DNA of 64,000 bases from RCC1774 sp050330855 (GCA_050330855.1 JBHJNL010000057.1:8164-72163), one strand, 5' to 3'; counted from the first letter of the stretch, positions 52,698-61,436 are shown. The notes: generated by a model not told the origin, from the letters alone. A program made the numbers and translations.

Positions 52698-53717
52698 ATG
52701 ACTGTGATTAAAGGCTATGCCTGCCAAGAGAAGGGCGGATTGCTTGAACCCTTTGAGTACGATCCAGGAGAGCTAGGTGCTGATGAAGTCGAGGTCACGG
52801 TCGAGTTCTGTGGTATCTGCCACAGTGACCTATCCATGATCGATAACGAATGGGGCATGTCCAGCTATCCTTTCATTCCAGGTCACGAAGCCATCGGCAA
52901 GATTGTGGCCGTTGGGACTCAGGTGTCTCAAGATCGTATCGGTCAACGAGTCGGCGTGGGCTGGCAGTCTCGCTCCTGCAACCACTGCCCTAAGTGTGGG
53001 GTGGGCAAAGAGTCGCTGTGCTTAAACCCCAGTGAAGTTGGCAATACCATTATCGGTCGCCATGGCGCTTGGGCAGAGCGGGTGCGATCGCAAGCCAACT
53101 GGGCGATTCCCATTCCTGATGCATTGGACCCTGCGCTAGCCGGACCACTGATGTGTGCCGGAACTACGGTATGGTCTCCCATTCGTCACTATGGCGTTCA
53201 ACCTGGGATGGAAACGGCGGTGCTAGGTGTGGGTGGATTAGGCCACTTGGCGGTGCAATTCCTCGCCAAAATGGGTACCCAGGTGACAGGGTTAAGTACA
53301 ACTCGATCCAAGGAACAACAAACCCGCGATCTGGGAGCTAGCGACTTTATTGCAACCAAAGACTCGCCAGCGGATCTGGAAAAAGCGGCTGGACGCTTCG
53401 ACTACATTATTTCCACCGTCTCAGCCAACGTGCCGTGGAATCAATACATCGATGCCCTCGCGCCGGAAGGGACGCTGATCATTTGTGGGGTTCCCGATGG
53501 GGCGATGGAATTAATGCCCTTTCCGCTGATTGCCAGTGAGAAGAAAGTCGGGGGTGGTCGGGCTGGATCACCCTCTAATACTCAGGCAATGCTGGAATTT
53601 TGCGCTAATCACAACGTTGTGCCGATGTGTGAGCAGTTTGCGATCAAAGATATCAATCAGGCGGTTCAGCACGTCCGAGCGGGTAAAGCTCGCTATCGAG
53701 CGGTGGTTGCCGCTTAG
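52698..53717 (+). CDS. Zinc-dependent alcohol dehydrogenase, probably NADP-dependent (CAD/YahK-like)
   Basis: The 339-residue MDR protein binds catalytic zinc through CGICHSDLSMIDNEWG and GHEAIGKIVAVG, and structural zinc through CNHCPKCGVGKESLC. The Rossmann motif is VLGVGGLGHLAVQFLAKMG, followed by STTRSK, which favours NADP(H). It would reduce aldehydes or oxidise primary alcohols. It starts at the ATG at 52698 behind an AGGAG ribosome-binding site. The TetR regulator and GST genes follow within 1 kb and suggest a shared electrophile or aldehyde response. Confidence 0.93.
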   Translation: MTVIKGYACQEKGGLLEPFEYDPGELGADEVEVTVEFCGICHSDLSMIDNEWGMSSYPFIPGHEAIGKIVAVGTQVSQDRIGQRVGVGWQSRSCNHCPKCGVGKESLCLNPSEVGNTIIGRHGAWAERVRSQANWAIPIPDALDPALAGPLMCAGTTVWSPIRHYGVQPGMETAVLGVGGLGHLAVQFLAKMGTQVTGLSTTRSKEQQTRDLGASDFIATKDSPADLEKAAGRFDYIISTVSANVPWNQYIDALAPEGTLIICGVPDGAMELMPFPLIASEKKVGGGRAGSPSNTQAMLEFCANHNVVPMCEQFAIKDINQAVQHVRAGKARYRAVVAA

Positions 53718-53880
53718 CTTCAACCCCAATCAGGGGGGCAACTTTATAAAGCAGCAGTGAATCCTGCTTTGATGATTGTGGCAAATGCGACGCGTGTCTG
53801 AGATCATCGACTCGAACGTCTATCCATCAATAGTTGACAGGCTTCTTGACAAGCCAATCGCTCGTCCCATACCCTAGAAA

Positions 53881-53894
53881 AGACCAATCGGCCT
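53881..53894 (+). promoter_or_regulatory. Imperfect copy of the TetR operator before the regulator gene
   Basis: AGACCAATCGGCCT is an imperfect inverted repeat of the AGACC-N4-GGTCT operator (one arm mismatch). It ends 5 bp before the ATG of the TetR gene at 53900. That position would allow autorepression. Confidence 0.45.
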
Positions 53895-53899
53895 TAAAG

Positions 53900-54481
53900 A
53901 TGAATAAGGGGCAAGAGACAAAAACTCGAATTCTGCAGCAGGTCGCTGAACTGTTTAACCAGCAAGGTTATGCAGGGTCTTCGATGGCCGACGTGATGGC
54001 GGTGACGGGCCTTAAAAAGGGAGGAATTTATAACCACTTCGAGAGTAAAGATGAGCTGGCGTTAGCGGCTTTTGATTATGCGATCGCAACCCTAGCCCAC
54101 CACCATCGAGCCGTCCTGCGCCAGCACCACCACGCCGCAGATCGCCTCTTGGGCATCATGGCTGTCTTCAACACCTTCCCCGTTGCTGGCGGTTGTCCAC
54201 TCATGAACACGGCCATTGAAGCGGATGATACCCATCCCGCTTTAAAAGCGCGTGCTCAAAGGGCAATGACCAACCTGCGAAAGTTGATCCGCCATATTGT
54301 AGAGACCGGCATCTCCAAAGAAGAACTCCGAGCCACCGTTGACTCAGATGTTTTTGCCACGGTGTTAATCTCGACCATTGAAGGCTCCATTATGATCAGC
54401 AAGCTCTACGACGACCCGGTGCATCTAGAGCGCGCGATCGCCCACCTCACCACCTATATCAATGAACAGCTAAAGCCCTAG
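53900..54481 (+). CDS. TetR-family repressor (NemR-like)
   Basis: The 193-residue regulator starts at the ATG at 53900 (MNKGQETKTRILQQVAELF). The HTH is SSMADVMAVTGLKKGGIYNHFESKDEL (~27-53). The C-terminal ligand domain has VAGGCPLMNTAIEADD with a cysteine (Cys99) in the position of the sensing cysteine loop of E. coli NemR (GCLTVKLSAEV). NemR recognises TAGACCNNNNGGTCTA. A match to AGACC-N4-GGTCT lies between this gene and the GST. I infer an electrophile-responsive repressor; the Cys role is by analogy. Confidence 0.85.
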   Translation: MNKGQETKTRILQQVAELFNQQGYAGSSMADVMAVTGLKKGGIYNHFESKDELALAAFDYAIATLAHHHRAVLRQHHHAADRLLGIMAVFNTFPVAGGCPLMNTAIEADDTHPALKARAQRAMTNLRKLIRHIVETGISKEELRATVDSDVFATVLISTIEGSIMISKLYDDPVHLERAIAHLTTYINEQLKP

Positions 54482-54504
54482 CCCAAGTTTTTTTGGCTTT
54501 TTAC

Positions 54505-54518
54505 AGACCGAACGGTCT
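54505..54518. promoter_or_regulatory. NemR-like TetR operator upstream of the GST gene
   Basis: AGACCGAACGGTCT is a perfect inverted repeat (AGACCG / CGGTCT) with a 2-nt spacer. It lies 25 bp before the GST start codon and 23 bp after the TetR stop. Its core AGACC-N4-GGTCT equals the E. coli NemR box core. Confidence 0.7.
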
Positions 54519-54543
54519 TTTATTTGTTCTTCAGGAGATATTT

Positions 54544-55203
54544 ATGCTGACGTTTTACTACAATCCCTTCTCTCCCAATGCTCGGCGCGTGTGGCTAACC
54601 TTACTCGAAAAGCAAATTCCCTTTGAGTCCGTGATCATGAAGCTAGATGGCGATCAGCATCAGCCCGACTTTCATGAGATTAACCCCTTTCACCATATTC
54701 CAGTTCTGGTTGAGGATGGCTTTCGGATCATTGAATCCATCGCCATCATGGAATACCTAGAAGCGAAGTATCCTGAACCAGCGCTGATGCCGACTGAGCC
54801 AAGGGATATCGCAAGGGTCCGCATGGCTCAGTTGGTCACCGCTAATGAGCTATTTCCAAAGGTGATTCCTTTGATTTGCGAAGAAAATGATTCCCTAAAA
54901 TGGCAGCAGGCCCAAGAAGAGATTCCCTTGGCGTTTATGGCAGAGCTGTTGGGTGATCGCCCTTACATGGGCGGCGAGTTCTTGAGCCTAGGCGATATTG
55001 TGGCCGGAATTGCTATTCAACTCACGTTAGCTTTGGGAGTATCCCTTACGCTCTATCCTAATCTTGAGCAGTGGCAGACCCGTTTAATGGAACGTGCCCC
55101 TTGGCAAGAAACGCAGATGACTGAGCTAGAGCTAGAAAACTTTAGGCGTCGGGTGAGAGTGCTTGTGCGGATGCGCCAAAGGGTTATGGCAAAGGGGAAA
55201 TGA
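54544..55203 (+). CDS. Glutathione S-transferase
   Basis: The 219-residue protein has the thioredoxin-like N-domain (MLTFYYNPFSPNARRVWLTLLEKQIPFESVIM, then HIPVLVEDGFRIIESIAIMEYLEAKYP) and the all-helical C-domain (LGDIVAGIAIQLTLALGV). YNPFSPNARR holds the likely glutathione-contacting Ser, and HIPVL and ESIAI are the gamma-Glu contacts. Start is the ATG at 54544 behind an AGGAG sequence. An operator for the adjacent TetR regulator sits directly upstream. It conjugates glutathione to electrophiles. Confidence 0.92.
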   Translation: MLTFYYNPFSPNARRVWLTLLEKQIPFESVIMKLDGDQHQPDFHEINPFHHIPVLVEDGFRIIESIAIMEYLEAKYPEPALMPTEPRDIARVRMAQLVTANELFPKVIPLICEENDSLKWQQAQEEIPLAFMAELLGDRPYMGGEFLSLGDIVAGIAIQLTLALGVSLTLYPNLEQWQTRLMERAPWQETQMTELELENFRRRVRVLVRMRQRVMAKGK

Positions 55204-55204
55204 T

Positions 55205-55804
55205 CTATTCCTCTTGCTGTTGTGGGTCCAAGAGCTGCAAACGGAGTTCTTGGGCCTCAGAGAAATCAGGGGCGATTTTTAGGGCGGCATCCACCTCCTG
55301 TAGCGCCTTCTCTGCCTTTTCTTGACGCTTATGAATAATGGCTAAGTTGTAGTTTGCCATTGCATGGGTAGAGGCCGGTGTTTCAGGCTGGTCGGGCAGT
55401 GCCAATACACGCTCAAAAGATTGAGCGGCTTCATCAAGCTGCTGTAGCTCAATGAGTGCCAGCCCCAGATTCATGTGAGGGGCATCATAGTCAGGCTTGA
55501 GTGAGATCGCCTTTCGATAGGCTGCGATCGCACTGCCAATCTCTTCCTGTAAATGCAGGCTAAAGCCAAGTTGATAAAAGGCTTCCGCAGAATTAGGTTG
55601 TTCTTCCAAAACTTTTCGCCATAGAACTTCAGCTTCAGCATATCGCCCTTCTTTGAAGGCACGGTGGGCCTGCTCAATCGTAGCGTCTACAGCCGAGGTT
55701 GAACTCTGGCTCGATCCTTGAGCAAAGGCCGTTTGGTTCTGCACAGTACCTCCAAAAAGGGCAATGGCAAGACACCAACTCAGTCCTGCAGCTCGGTTTA
55801 ACAA
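55205..55804 (-). CDS. Exported TPR-repeat protein
   Basis: The 199-residue protein has a signal peptide (LSWCLAIALFGGTVQNQTAFAQ) and four tetratricopeptide repeats: IEQAHRAFKEGRYAEAEVLWRKVLEEQP, AEAFYQLGFSLHLQEEIGSAIAAYRKAISLKP, APHMNLGLALIELQQLDEAAQSFERVLALP and ANYNLAIIHKRQEKAEKALQEVDAALKIAP. It is a probable periplasmic or lumenal scaffold. It converges with the GST gene, whose stop lies 1 bp away. Confidence 0.88.
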   Translation of the reverse strand: MLNRAAGLSWCLAIALFGGTVQNQTAFAQGSSQSSTSAVDATIEQAHRAFKEGRYAEAEVLWRKVLEEQPNSAEAFYQLGFSLHLQEEIGSAIAAYRKAISLKPDYDAPHMNLGLALIELQQLDEAAQSFERVLALPDQPETPASTHAMANYNLAIIHKRQEKAEKALQEVDAALKIAPDFSEAQELRLQLLDPQQQEE

Positions 55805-55894
55805 GGATCACCTCTCTAGTGGTAGGGCGTCATCAAAATTTTCCAACCAGTGAACCCCCTACAGATCATGGGTCATTTGATGTATCTATTCACC

Positions 55895-55928
55895 AAAGGT
55901 TCCGCAATGCCCCCCTTAAGGAACCTTT
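55895..55928. other. Unassigned 9-bp inverted repeat in the intergenic region 55805-56313
   Basis: AAAGGTTCC / GGAACCTTT is a perfect 9-bp inverted repeat with a 16-nt loop, upstream of the TPR gene. It could be a terminator of an unannotated transcript, since T4 follows, or a regulatory stem. The rest of this ~500 bp gap holds only one small-ORF candidate. Confidence 0.4.
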
Positions 55929-56107
55929 TCAGAGAAATTACGGACTGATGTTACACAAGGTGACCGCAACGCTTCAGTAGATGTACGGACTTATTTTAGA
56001 GCCTCCGAGCAATCACCTACGCAGAACATCTTCGCTGGATACATTTACCATCAAACTTCAGTGGTTGCGCCGAAGAATTTCAAAGAGCAAAGGTAAATAA
56101 TAACGGT

Positions 56108-56257
56108 ATGAGAACAGAGCTGAAAGCCTATCTCTACTCAGTTAGTCCGAATGGAGCCATACCGATGCTGGAATTCTTAATGACACAACTTCTTAGCTTT
56201 TGGGCCATCTCCTGTGCCTTTGGATACTATTTACTTCGAGAAGAAAACTTAAATTAA
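56108..56257 (+). CDS. Candidate small single-helix membrane protein
   Basis: A 49-residue frame, too short for most ORF callers, starts at the ATG at 56108. It may instead start at the internal ATG at 56165, giving MLEFLMTQLLSFWAISCAFGYYLL followed by REENLN. It holds one clear hydrophobic helix and a charged C-terminus, the layout of small cyanobacterial membrane subunits. The ribosome-binding site is weak. It precedes the Mo-nitro_C gene by ~55 bp. Confidence 0.35.
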   Translation: MRTELKAYLYSVSPNGAIPMLEFLMTQLLSFWAISCAFGYYLLREENLN

Positions 56258-56313
56258 TTTCTCCCTTTCCTTCTTTCCTGCCTTGACCCTCAACCTTTAC
56301 CAATAGTTGAACT

Positions 56314-56586
56314 GTGTCTTTATTCAATCGGCTTTTCCATCGTCTCGTTAACCCTGTCTTTGACAACATCCCGTTGACTAACCCAAAAACAGCCCACCGT
56401 ATTTGTCGCCTCATTCCGGCCCAATGTCCCTTTGAACGCGATATTTCAGTTCTAGGACGCACCCTTTTCCATATCCCGCCCCTGTGTAAACTCAACCCCG
56501 TCTACGAAGAAGTGGTTGCCCTCAGATTTCGGGCCATGTGCTACCTCGCAGATCAGTGTGGTGAAGACATTAGCCAGTATTGCTAA
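56314..56586 (+). CDS. Mo-dependent nitrogenase C-terminal-domain (Mo-nitro_C) family protein
   Basis: The 90-residue protein starts at GTG (56314). It matches the short cyanobacterial Mo-nitro_C family: IPLTNPKTAHRICRLIPAQCPFERDISVLGRTLFHIPPLCKLNPVYEEVVALRFRAMCYLADQCGEDISQYC. The cysteine pattern is conserved. The family name is historical, since homologues occur in strains without nitrogenase, and no nif structural gene is here. Its stop touches the convergent CPBP gene's stop with no spacer. Confidence 0.88.
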   Translation: MSLFNRLFHRLVNPVFDNIPLTNPKTAHRICRLIPAQCPFERDISVLGRTLFHIPPLCKLNPVYEEVVALRFRAMCYLADQCGEDISQYC

Positions 56587-58137
56587 TTAACCGACGCTAC
56601 TTCCTAGCAAAATTAGCCCTAGAAACGAGCCGCTATTCCATAAACCGTGTAGCAACATCGAGGCTAGTAAATTTCTAGAGCGTGTATAGACAAAGCCCAA
56701 CATACAGCCCAGCACCGTCAAGGGCAGAATATCAGAGAGATTGAGGTGTGCTATTGCAAACACCAATCCGCTTAGCCCAATCGCTCCCCACGTCGGTAAA
56801 TATCGGGTCAAAGACGTTAAAAAGAAGCCCCGAAACAAAATTTCTTCAAATAATGGGGCCAGCACCGCCACCATAAACAGCAGCAGCCCCATACTAAAAG
56901 AATCGTGGCTGTTGAGAATAATCTCTAGCAGGGGGTTGCCGCCACCCTGATTTTGCAACAGCTTTTGATTGAGCAGCGAAATCACCACCACCAGGGGCAA
57001 CGCCGCGAGATATCCGCTCAAGCCCCAGCGCAACCACGGTCCCTGAAGTCGCAGCGGCAACCATTCTATCGGTTTAGTCAAGAACGGCTTCAAACTCAGA
57101 TAAAGAATCGAAAATCCTACAGCCATCAATAGACTGTACTGGGCCAAGGCTAAATAGGCTTGCCCGCGTGCGCCAAAGGTCTCGGGCTTTGCGCCGATGA
57201 TGTAAAGCACCACGGGCAAAATAAAGCTGACGCAAAAGAATGCCGTAAACCACACCACCATCACCTGCCAAATGGTGGTGATGGGCCAGCTTACTGACGC
57301 CGCTAAGCCATCACTGGGGTTAGCGGTATCCTCCGCCATATCGCCATCGTTTGCAGGGGGAGCTGCCCCCTCCAGAGAGCTTGACCCATTGCCAAGTCCC
57401 TGTCGTTTTTTGATCACGGCTTGCACCAGCCAAAAGACCAAAATCCCAAGGCCGAGAATGCCCCCAAAAGCAGGCAGAACCTGAACCGCAATGAGACGCG
57501 TCAAAGCCGTTTCTGCCTCGGTGTGTTCTTGAAGCCGCAGCGCCGTCAGATCGTCTGGCCGTTGCTGAAGCTGTTTGAGTTGTGCGAGTCCTTGATAGCG
57601 AAACCAGCCCTTGAGCTGACTCTGGATCTGCTCTTCCGCCTGGGGCAACATCTGAGGAGACTCACGCCACAGCTCCCGGAGCACGGTGGCGGTTTTGACG
57701 CGCTGATCGCTCTGCGTCGATTTTGACTCGTTGATGAGGTGGGTCCAGGTTGCGATCGCATCATCCACCTGATCATGCTTTGCATAGAGCAGACCCAGGC
57801 GCAAATCAAGTTCGTCAATAAACGCCCCCACTCCCCCACTGGTCTTAGAAACACTCTGAGCCGTTGAGGACTCCCTAATTTTGCGGTAGTTTTTGAGCGC
57901 CTGCTCCACCGGATCGCTATCGCCCCAAAGCCCCTCAATCAGCGGCGATGATCCGGGCTGAGGATTCGTTTCCTGCCAAGCGGAGGCCTGCAGTAGCAGA
58001 TCGCTTTCATAGAGATTGAGCTGGCTTTGGGCCTGGGGTTGGGTCCAGCTACTCAAAAGCTGGAGGCTAATCATTCCCGCCACCAGCACGGATAAAATAC
58101 TTAGGATAAGCGTGTAAAGCTGACGGTCCTTGCTCAT
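56587..58137 (-). CDS. CPBP-family intramembrane endopeptidase with soluble N-terminal region
   Basis: The ~516-residue protein starts at the ATG at 58137 (MSKDRQLYTLILSILS). It has one N-terminal transmembrane helix, then a soluble helical region (~35-220; YESDLLLQASAWQE, LRLGLLYAKHDQVDDAIATWTHL, TPR-like). The C-terminal CPBP domain begins near 240. The catalytic motifs are LFEEILFRGFFLTSL (EExxxR) and FAIAHLNLSDILPL (FxxxH). The architecture parallels the larger CPBP protein at 45439-47886, but the N-terminal domain differs. Substrate is unknown. The + strand gene upstream is convergent with zero spacing. Confidence 0.88.
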   Translation of the reverse strand: MSKDRQLYTLILSILSVLVAGMISLQLLSSWTQPQAQSQLNLYESDLLLQASAWQETNPQPGSSPLIEGLWGDSDPVEQALKNYRKIRESSTAQSVSKTSGGVGAFIDELDLRLGLLYAKHDQVDDAIATWTHLINESKSTQSDQRVKTATVLRELWRESPQMLPQAEEQIQSQLKGWFRYQGLAQLKQLQQRPDDLTALRLQEHTEAETALTRLIAVQVLPAFGGILGLGILVFWLVQAVIKKRQGLGNGSSSLEGAAPPANDGDMAEDTANPSDGLAASVSWPITTIWQVMVVWFTAFFCVSFILPVVLYIIGAKPETFGARGQAYLALAQYSLLMAVGFSILYLSLKPFLTKPIEWLPLRLQGPWLRWGLSGYLAALPLVVVISLLNQKLLQNQGGGNPLLEIILNSHDSFSMGLLLFMVAVLAPLFEEILFRGFFLTSLTRYLPTWGAIGLSGLVFAIAHLNLSDILPLTVLGCMLGFVYTRSRNLLASMLLHGLWNSGSFLGLILLGSSVG

Positions 58138-58445
58138 GAAGTTTCTCAGCGAAAAATAGGGGTAATGAACATAGAGCCGCAAGATTGAAACGTCAAAGGC
58201 GACGAAGCGTAGCTATTGTCACGCTCAAAAAGCTTTTTCACTGTAGCAGAAGACCCCACAGCCGCTAGAAAGGGTTGGGCTACCCTCAGTATGAAGATAT
58301 TAATTAAAACCATCGCTTTTCCTCGCGCACCCAGCCTCCAAGGATCTCCCCCTATACTCAGCATCAACAGTAAAATTAAAGCAATGGACCGTATTGTCCC
58401 TAACGCTCCCTTCCAAAATCCTGCGGTTAAACCCTGACATCAGCC
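58138..58445. other. Intergenic region, no supported gene
   Basis: The ~308 bp between divergent genes hold only short frames without protein character. The promoters of CCB1 and the CPBP protease are expected here. I see no strong inverted repeat. Confidence 0.4.
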
Positions 58446-58976
58446 ATGATTAGCACTCTCAACCTCCCGTCTATCTTCTTTATCACCCTACTATTGCTGA
58501 TCGGTCTATTCTTCTTCATTCGAGCTTCATTCAAAGATCGCACCGAAGAAGTGACGTTGATGGCACCCGCGTCAGAAGAGATTATTCTCGATCAAATGGA
58601 GGGCTACCTCAAGCAGCGTGCTTACCAGCTTGTCAAAATCAATCGTGAGCAAGCCCAGCTCACCTTTGAAGGCATGGTGCGCCCCAGTGTAGTTCTTGCT
58701 CTTTTTCTGATGACCCTCGCCGCCGTTAGCCTACTGTGCTTAAGCCTAGTATTTTCAACGCTGTGGCCCAGTATTGGCCTTGGCTTTACCGCATTAGTCG
58801 CGCTATCGCCCCTGACCGCCTGGTTCTATTGGAAAGGGGCTAAGCGTCCTGAGAAAGTCACTTTTAAAGTAGAGCCAGTGGCTGAACCGAACCAAACGCG
58901 CGTCACCGTCACCGCCCACCGAGATGAACTAATCGCGCTCAAATCCGCTCTCAAGTATCGTCCCGTTGCGTCCTAG
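58446..58976 (+). CDS. Cofactor assembly of complex C subunit B, CCB1-type
   Basis: The 176-residue protein has an N-terminal transmembrane helix (IFFITLLLLIGLFFFIRASFKDRTEEV), a soluble loop, and two more helices (VVLALFLMTLAAVSLLCLSLVF and IGLGFTALVALSPLTAWFYW). The end is RPEKVTFKVEP…TVTAHRDELIALKSALK. This is the pattern of CCB1, a membrane protein for attaching heme c(n) to cytochrome b6. The other CCB-type gene in this window is at 26151. Its TAG stop and the convergent gene's TAG share one CTAG tetranucleotide. Confidence 0.85.
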   Translation: MISTLNLPSIFFITLLLLIGLFFFIRASFKDRTEEVTLMAPASEEIILDQMEGYLKQRAYQLVKINREQAQLTFEGMVRPSVVLALFLMTLAAVSLLCLSLVFSTLWPSIGLGFTALVALSPLTAWFYWKGAKRPEKVTFKVEPVAEPNQTRVTVTAHRDELIALKSALKYRPVAS

Positions 58977-60325
58977 GGCGCTGAAGAGGCTCTCGCATCA
59001 GGCAGCGTTTGCACCGTTAGCACCTGTGGCGGTGTTGCATCAGGTGGGTACAGAAATTCTAGGCTCACCGGGCGCTGTCCTCCGGGGGGAATCGTCAGGT
59101 TCATCAAAGGTTCACCTCGCTGCCCTCGTCGTTGCACGAGGTGCAAGAATTGCTTTTTCGTTTTTCCCTGATCATTGGTATAGGTGATCTTTACGGTTCC
59201 TCTAAAAAATGCGGGGCCAGTGGGTTGAGAGAAGAACCGAAGCCCTTGCTTGCTCAACTGATCTTCTTTGATAGGTGTTTGTATTGAAAGGGTCACCGTC
59301 TGCGGTGCATTGGTCCTGTTCTGGAGTGGCAGACTCAGATTATACTTCAAGCCATAGTTGCCGTGGGAGCGATAGGCGGTATCGGGATAGCGAGCCAGCA
59401 TGGGGGCACTTTGAACCTGCCCTGTGCCTAATGTGCCTCGATCTAACGTGTTGATCACATAGGAGAACGCCTGTCCCGGCTTTGGAATGGTGAGTGTGGG
59501 TGAGTTGCCGTTATCCGTGACGGTGGCCTGCCACTCAGCGCCCTGAGAGATCCCTGCGACTCGGCCATAGAGAAAGGGCGTTTCGTTATTGTTCGGTGGC
59601 GTGGGCGCACGATCTCTGGGCTGAACTAAGTCTCCCGCTGCTAAGAGTTCCTGCCATTCCTTGAGGGTGGGTTTATAGTCACGTGCCGTAGCGAATTTAG
59701 CCATGCTTGCCACGTAGAGCTTGCCGCTGCTGTAAAGACGCATCCAGGTTGTGCGGCTATTGCTAACGGGCATCTTCAGATTCATGAGCATTTTGCTCTC
59801 GCGAGGAGGAATCACAATGCTAGTGGACCAACCCGACTGACTGGTGCGGCGGAGCACATCGCTAGCAGTGCGGCTGCCTGGACCTGAATAGACGCGACCC
59901 CCTCGGCTCTCGACTTGGTCTGGTAGATCAACGAAGGGAGCATCTGATGCGCTGAGATAACTATTGGCCTGCAGGACTAAAACTTTAACAGGGCGATCTC
60001 CAGGGTTGTACAGCAATACCCCTGCATAAAGCGGCAAGTCTCCTTTTTGGGAGTTGATGCGGGTGACGTGGTGAGAAAAGAGATCAAAGCGTCCATCCAG
60101 CCCGTAGTTGAGATGAGCTTGCGGAAATTTCTTGCCCTGCTGAGGAAAGGTGGAGAGCAAAATCCCCTCAGAAAGAACCAGCTCAGGGCTATTGCTATTA
60201 AAGACTCGAAAGTCGTCTAGTCTCCCCGGCAGCGCCCGTACTTCTTGTTGTTGCAAAATTTCTGGAGCGACCGCGACAGGGGTTTGAGCTAACAGCAAGG
60301 CAGGGAGCAAGAAAGACATAGTCAA
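58973..60325 (-). CDS. DUF3370 domain-containing protein, exported
   Basis: The 450-residue protein has a short signal peptide (MTMSFLLPALLLAQTPVAVA) and a cyanobacteria-restricted DUF3370 domain: QQQEVRALPGRLDDFRVFNSNSPELVLSEGILLSTFPQQG, HVTRINSQKGDLPLYAGVLLYNPGDRPVKVLVLQANSYLSASDAPFVDLP, VYSGPGSRTASDVL, STSIVIPPRESKMLMNLKMP. The end LMNLTIPPGGQRPVSLEFLYPPDATPPQVLTVQT is also typical. Outer-membrane or periplasmic location is expected. Function is unknown. It ends on the CTAG shared with CCB1. Confidence 0.88.
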   Translation of the reverse strand: MTMSFLLPALLLAQTPVAVAPEILQQQEVRALPGRLDDFRVFNSNSPELVLSEGILLSTFPQQGKKFPQAHLNYGLDGRFDLFSHHVTRINSQKGDLPLYAGVLLYNPGDRPVKVLVLQANSYLSASDAPFVDLPDQVESRGGRVYSGPGSRTASDVLRRTSQSGWSTSIVIPPRESKMLMNLKMPVSNSRTTWMRLYSSGKLYVASMAKFATARDYKPTLKEWQELLAAGDLVQPRDRAPTPPNNNETPFLYGRVAGISQGAEWQATVTDNGNSPTLTIPKPGQAFSYVINTLDRGTLGTGQVQSAPMLARYPDTAYRSHGNYGLKYNLSLPLQNRTNAPQTVTLSIQTPIKEDQLSKQGLRFFSQPTGPAFFRGTVKITYTNDQGKTKKQFLHLVQRRGQRGEPLMNLTIPPGGQRPVSLEFLYPPDATPPQVLTVQTLPDARASSAP

Positions 60326-60356
60326 ACAGTGACAAGGGTAAACGGGTTTGATTTTA

Positions 60357-61436
60357 TCAAATCTTTACCAGATACTCTACAATCGCCTTCGCAATCGTTT
60401 CATTGCCGTCGGTGGCGAAGGGTTTATTGCTGAGGGGGGCCAGAGGGCTTTGGCGCAGAAAATCCCAAGATTGTTCAAATTCTCCAGGGGCTAAAATTTG
60501 ATGGTGGCTATGCTTTTGCAGATCTGAAATTAAGAACGGGGCTTCGGCAAAGTCAAGACGGGGCAGAGAGGCCACCGGAATCTGCAGGCGGCAGGCTTCG
60601 GCAAAGGTGCCATAGCCCGGTTTGCTCACAACCCGGCCACAAAGGGGCATGAAGTCAACGGGGCGATAGTGATCTCTAGGCACTTTTAAAAGATTAGGAA
60701 CTGAGGGGGCTGCATCATCAAAGGTAATGAACTGCCAGTCAGGGAACTGCAGCAAGTGGTGGTAAGGAACTTGAGAGAGACCCATACCGCCAAAGGTGAG
60801 CAGAATTGTTTGTGCCTGGGCCACCTCAAGATGGAATTTTGAGCGCAGATCTTCTGCAGTGACTTGAGGGCTAGCTCCGGTGAGGCCCACATCAGTCACG
60901 GTGTTGAAGACCGACATCGGTTCACTAAAGGGGAGGCGAAAGAGGCGATCGCATCTCGAAAAACAGTCCTGCACCCAGTCCACAATGTCAGCAAACTCAC
61001 TCCCCCAGTCTTGATAGATTAGATCCCAGCCAAAATTGCTGCTCATCCAGCAGGGTATGCCAGCGGCTTCTGCAATCTTCGTCATCAACGGCGGAATATC
61101 GGCAAAGATTAAATCCACCCGATTTTGCCGAATAAAGTTAACTTCTGCGGCAATGAGACGGTTCTCGTGAGTGCGAAGCTGCTGGAGCTGCTGGAGTGTT
61201 GCCGCCTTATCAATGGTGAAGCCATCACTTTGCACCGCTCCTACATCTATCGTGCAGGGCCGATAGATAAAATCTCCTGGCAGGTATGATTCTAGAAGCC
61301 ACCGAGGGGCTGACGTCGCCAAAATGAGCAGTACATGGGGGTACTGACGCTGCACTTCCGCAAGCACAGCAGCAGTTCGAGTCGCGTGACCAAAGCCGTG
61401 ATTGGTAATAGCTGCGTACAGCGTGGGTCGAGACAT
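60357..61436 (-). CDS. GT-B-fold glycosyltransferase-like protein (MurG/UGT-like)
   Basis: The 359-residue protein starts with a glycine-rich loop (YAAITNHGFGHATRTAAVLAEVQRQYP), as in GT28/MurG-like enzymes. It has DLIFADIPPLMTKIAEAAGIPCWMSSNFGWDLIY in the N-domain. The C-domain has TILLTFGGMGLSQVPY and DFMPLCGRVVSKPGYGTFAEACRLQIPVASLPR, a nucleotide-sugar site including a conserved Glu/Gly pair. Cytosolic. The sugar and acceptor are unknown. It lies 31 bp upstream of the DUF3370 gene on the same strand. Confidence 0.85.
   Translation of the reverse strand: MSRPTLYAAITNHGFGHATRTAAVLAEVQRQYPHVLLILATSAPRWLLESYLPGDFIYRPCTIDVGAVQSDGFTIDKAATLQQLQQLRTHENRLIAAEVNFIRQNRVDLIFADIPPLMTKIAEAAGIPCWMSSNFGWDLIYQDWGSEFADIVDWVQDCFSRCDRLFRLPFSEPMSVFNTVTDVGLTGASPQVTAEDLRSKFHLEVAQAQTILLTFGGMGLSQVPYHHLLQFPDWQFITFDDAAPSVPNLLKVPRDHYRPVDFMPLCGRVVSKPGYGTFAEACRLQIPVASLPRLDFAEAPFLISDLQKHSHHQILAPGEFEQSWDFLRQSPLAPLSNKPFATDGNETIAKAIVEYLVKI

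Noticed and set aside
56314..56586. Nitrogen fixation locus because of the Mo-nitro_C protein and nifJ
   Set aside because: No nifHDK or cofactor genes are in the window. Both genes occur in strains that do not fix nitrogen.
58216..58437. 73-codon frame in the gap before CCB1
   Set aside because: No recognisable family, poor codon character and no ribosome-binding site. It covers the expected promoter region.
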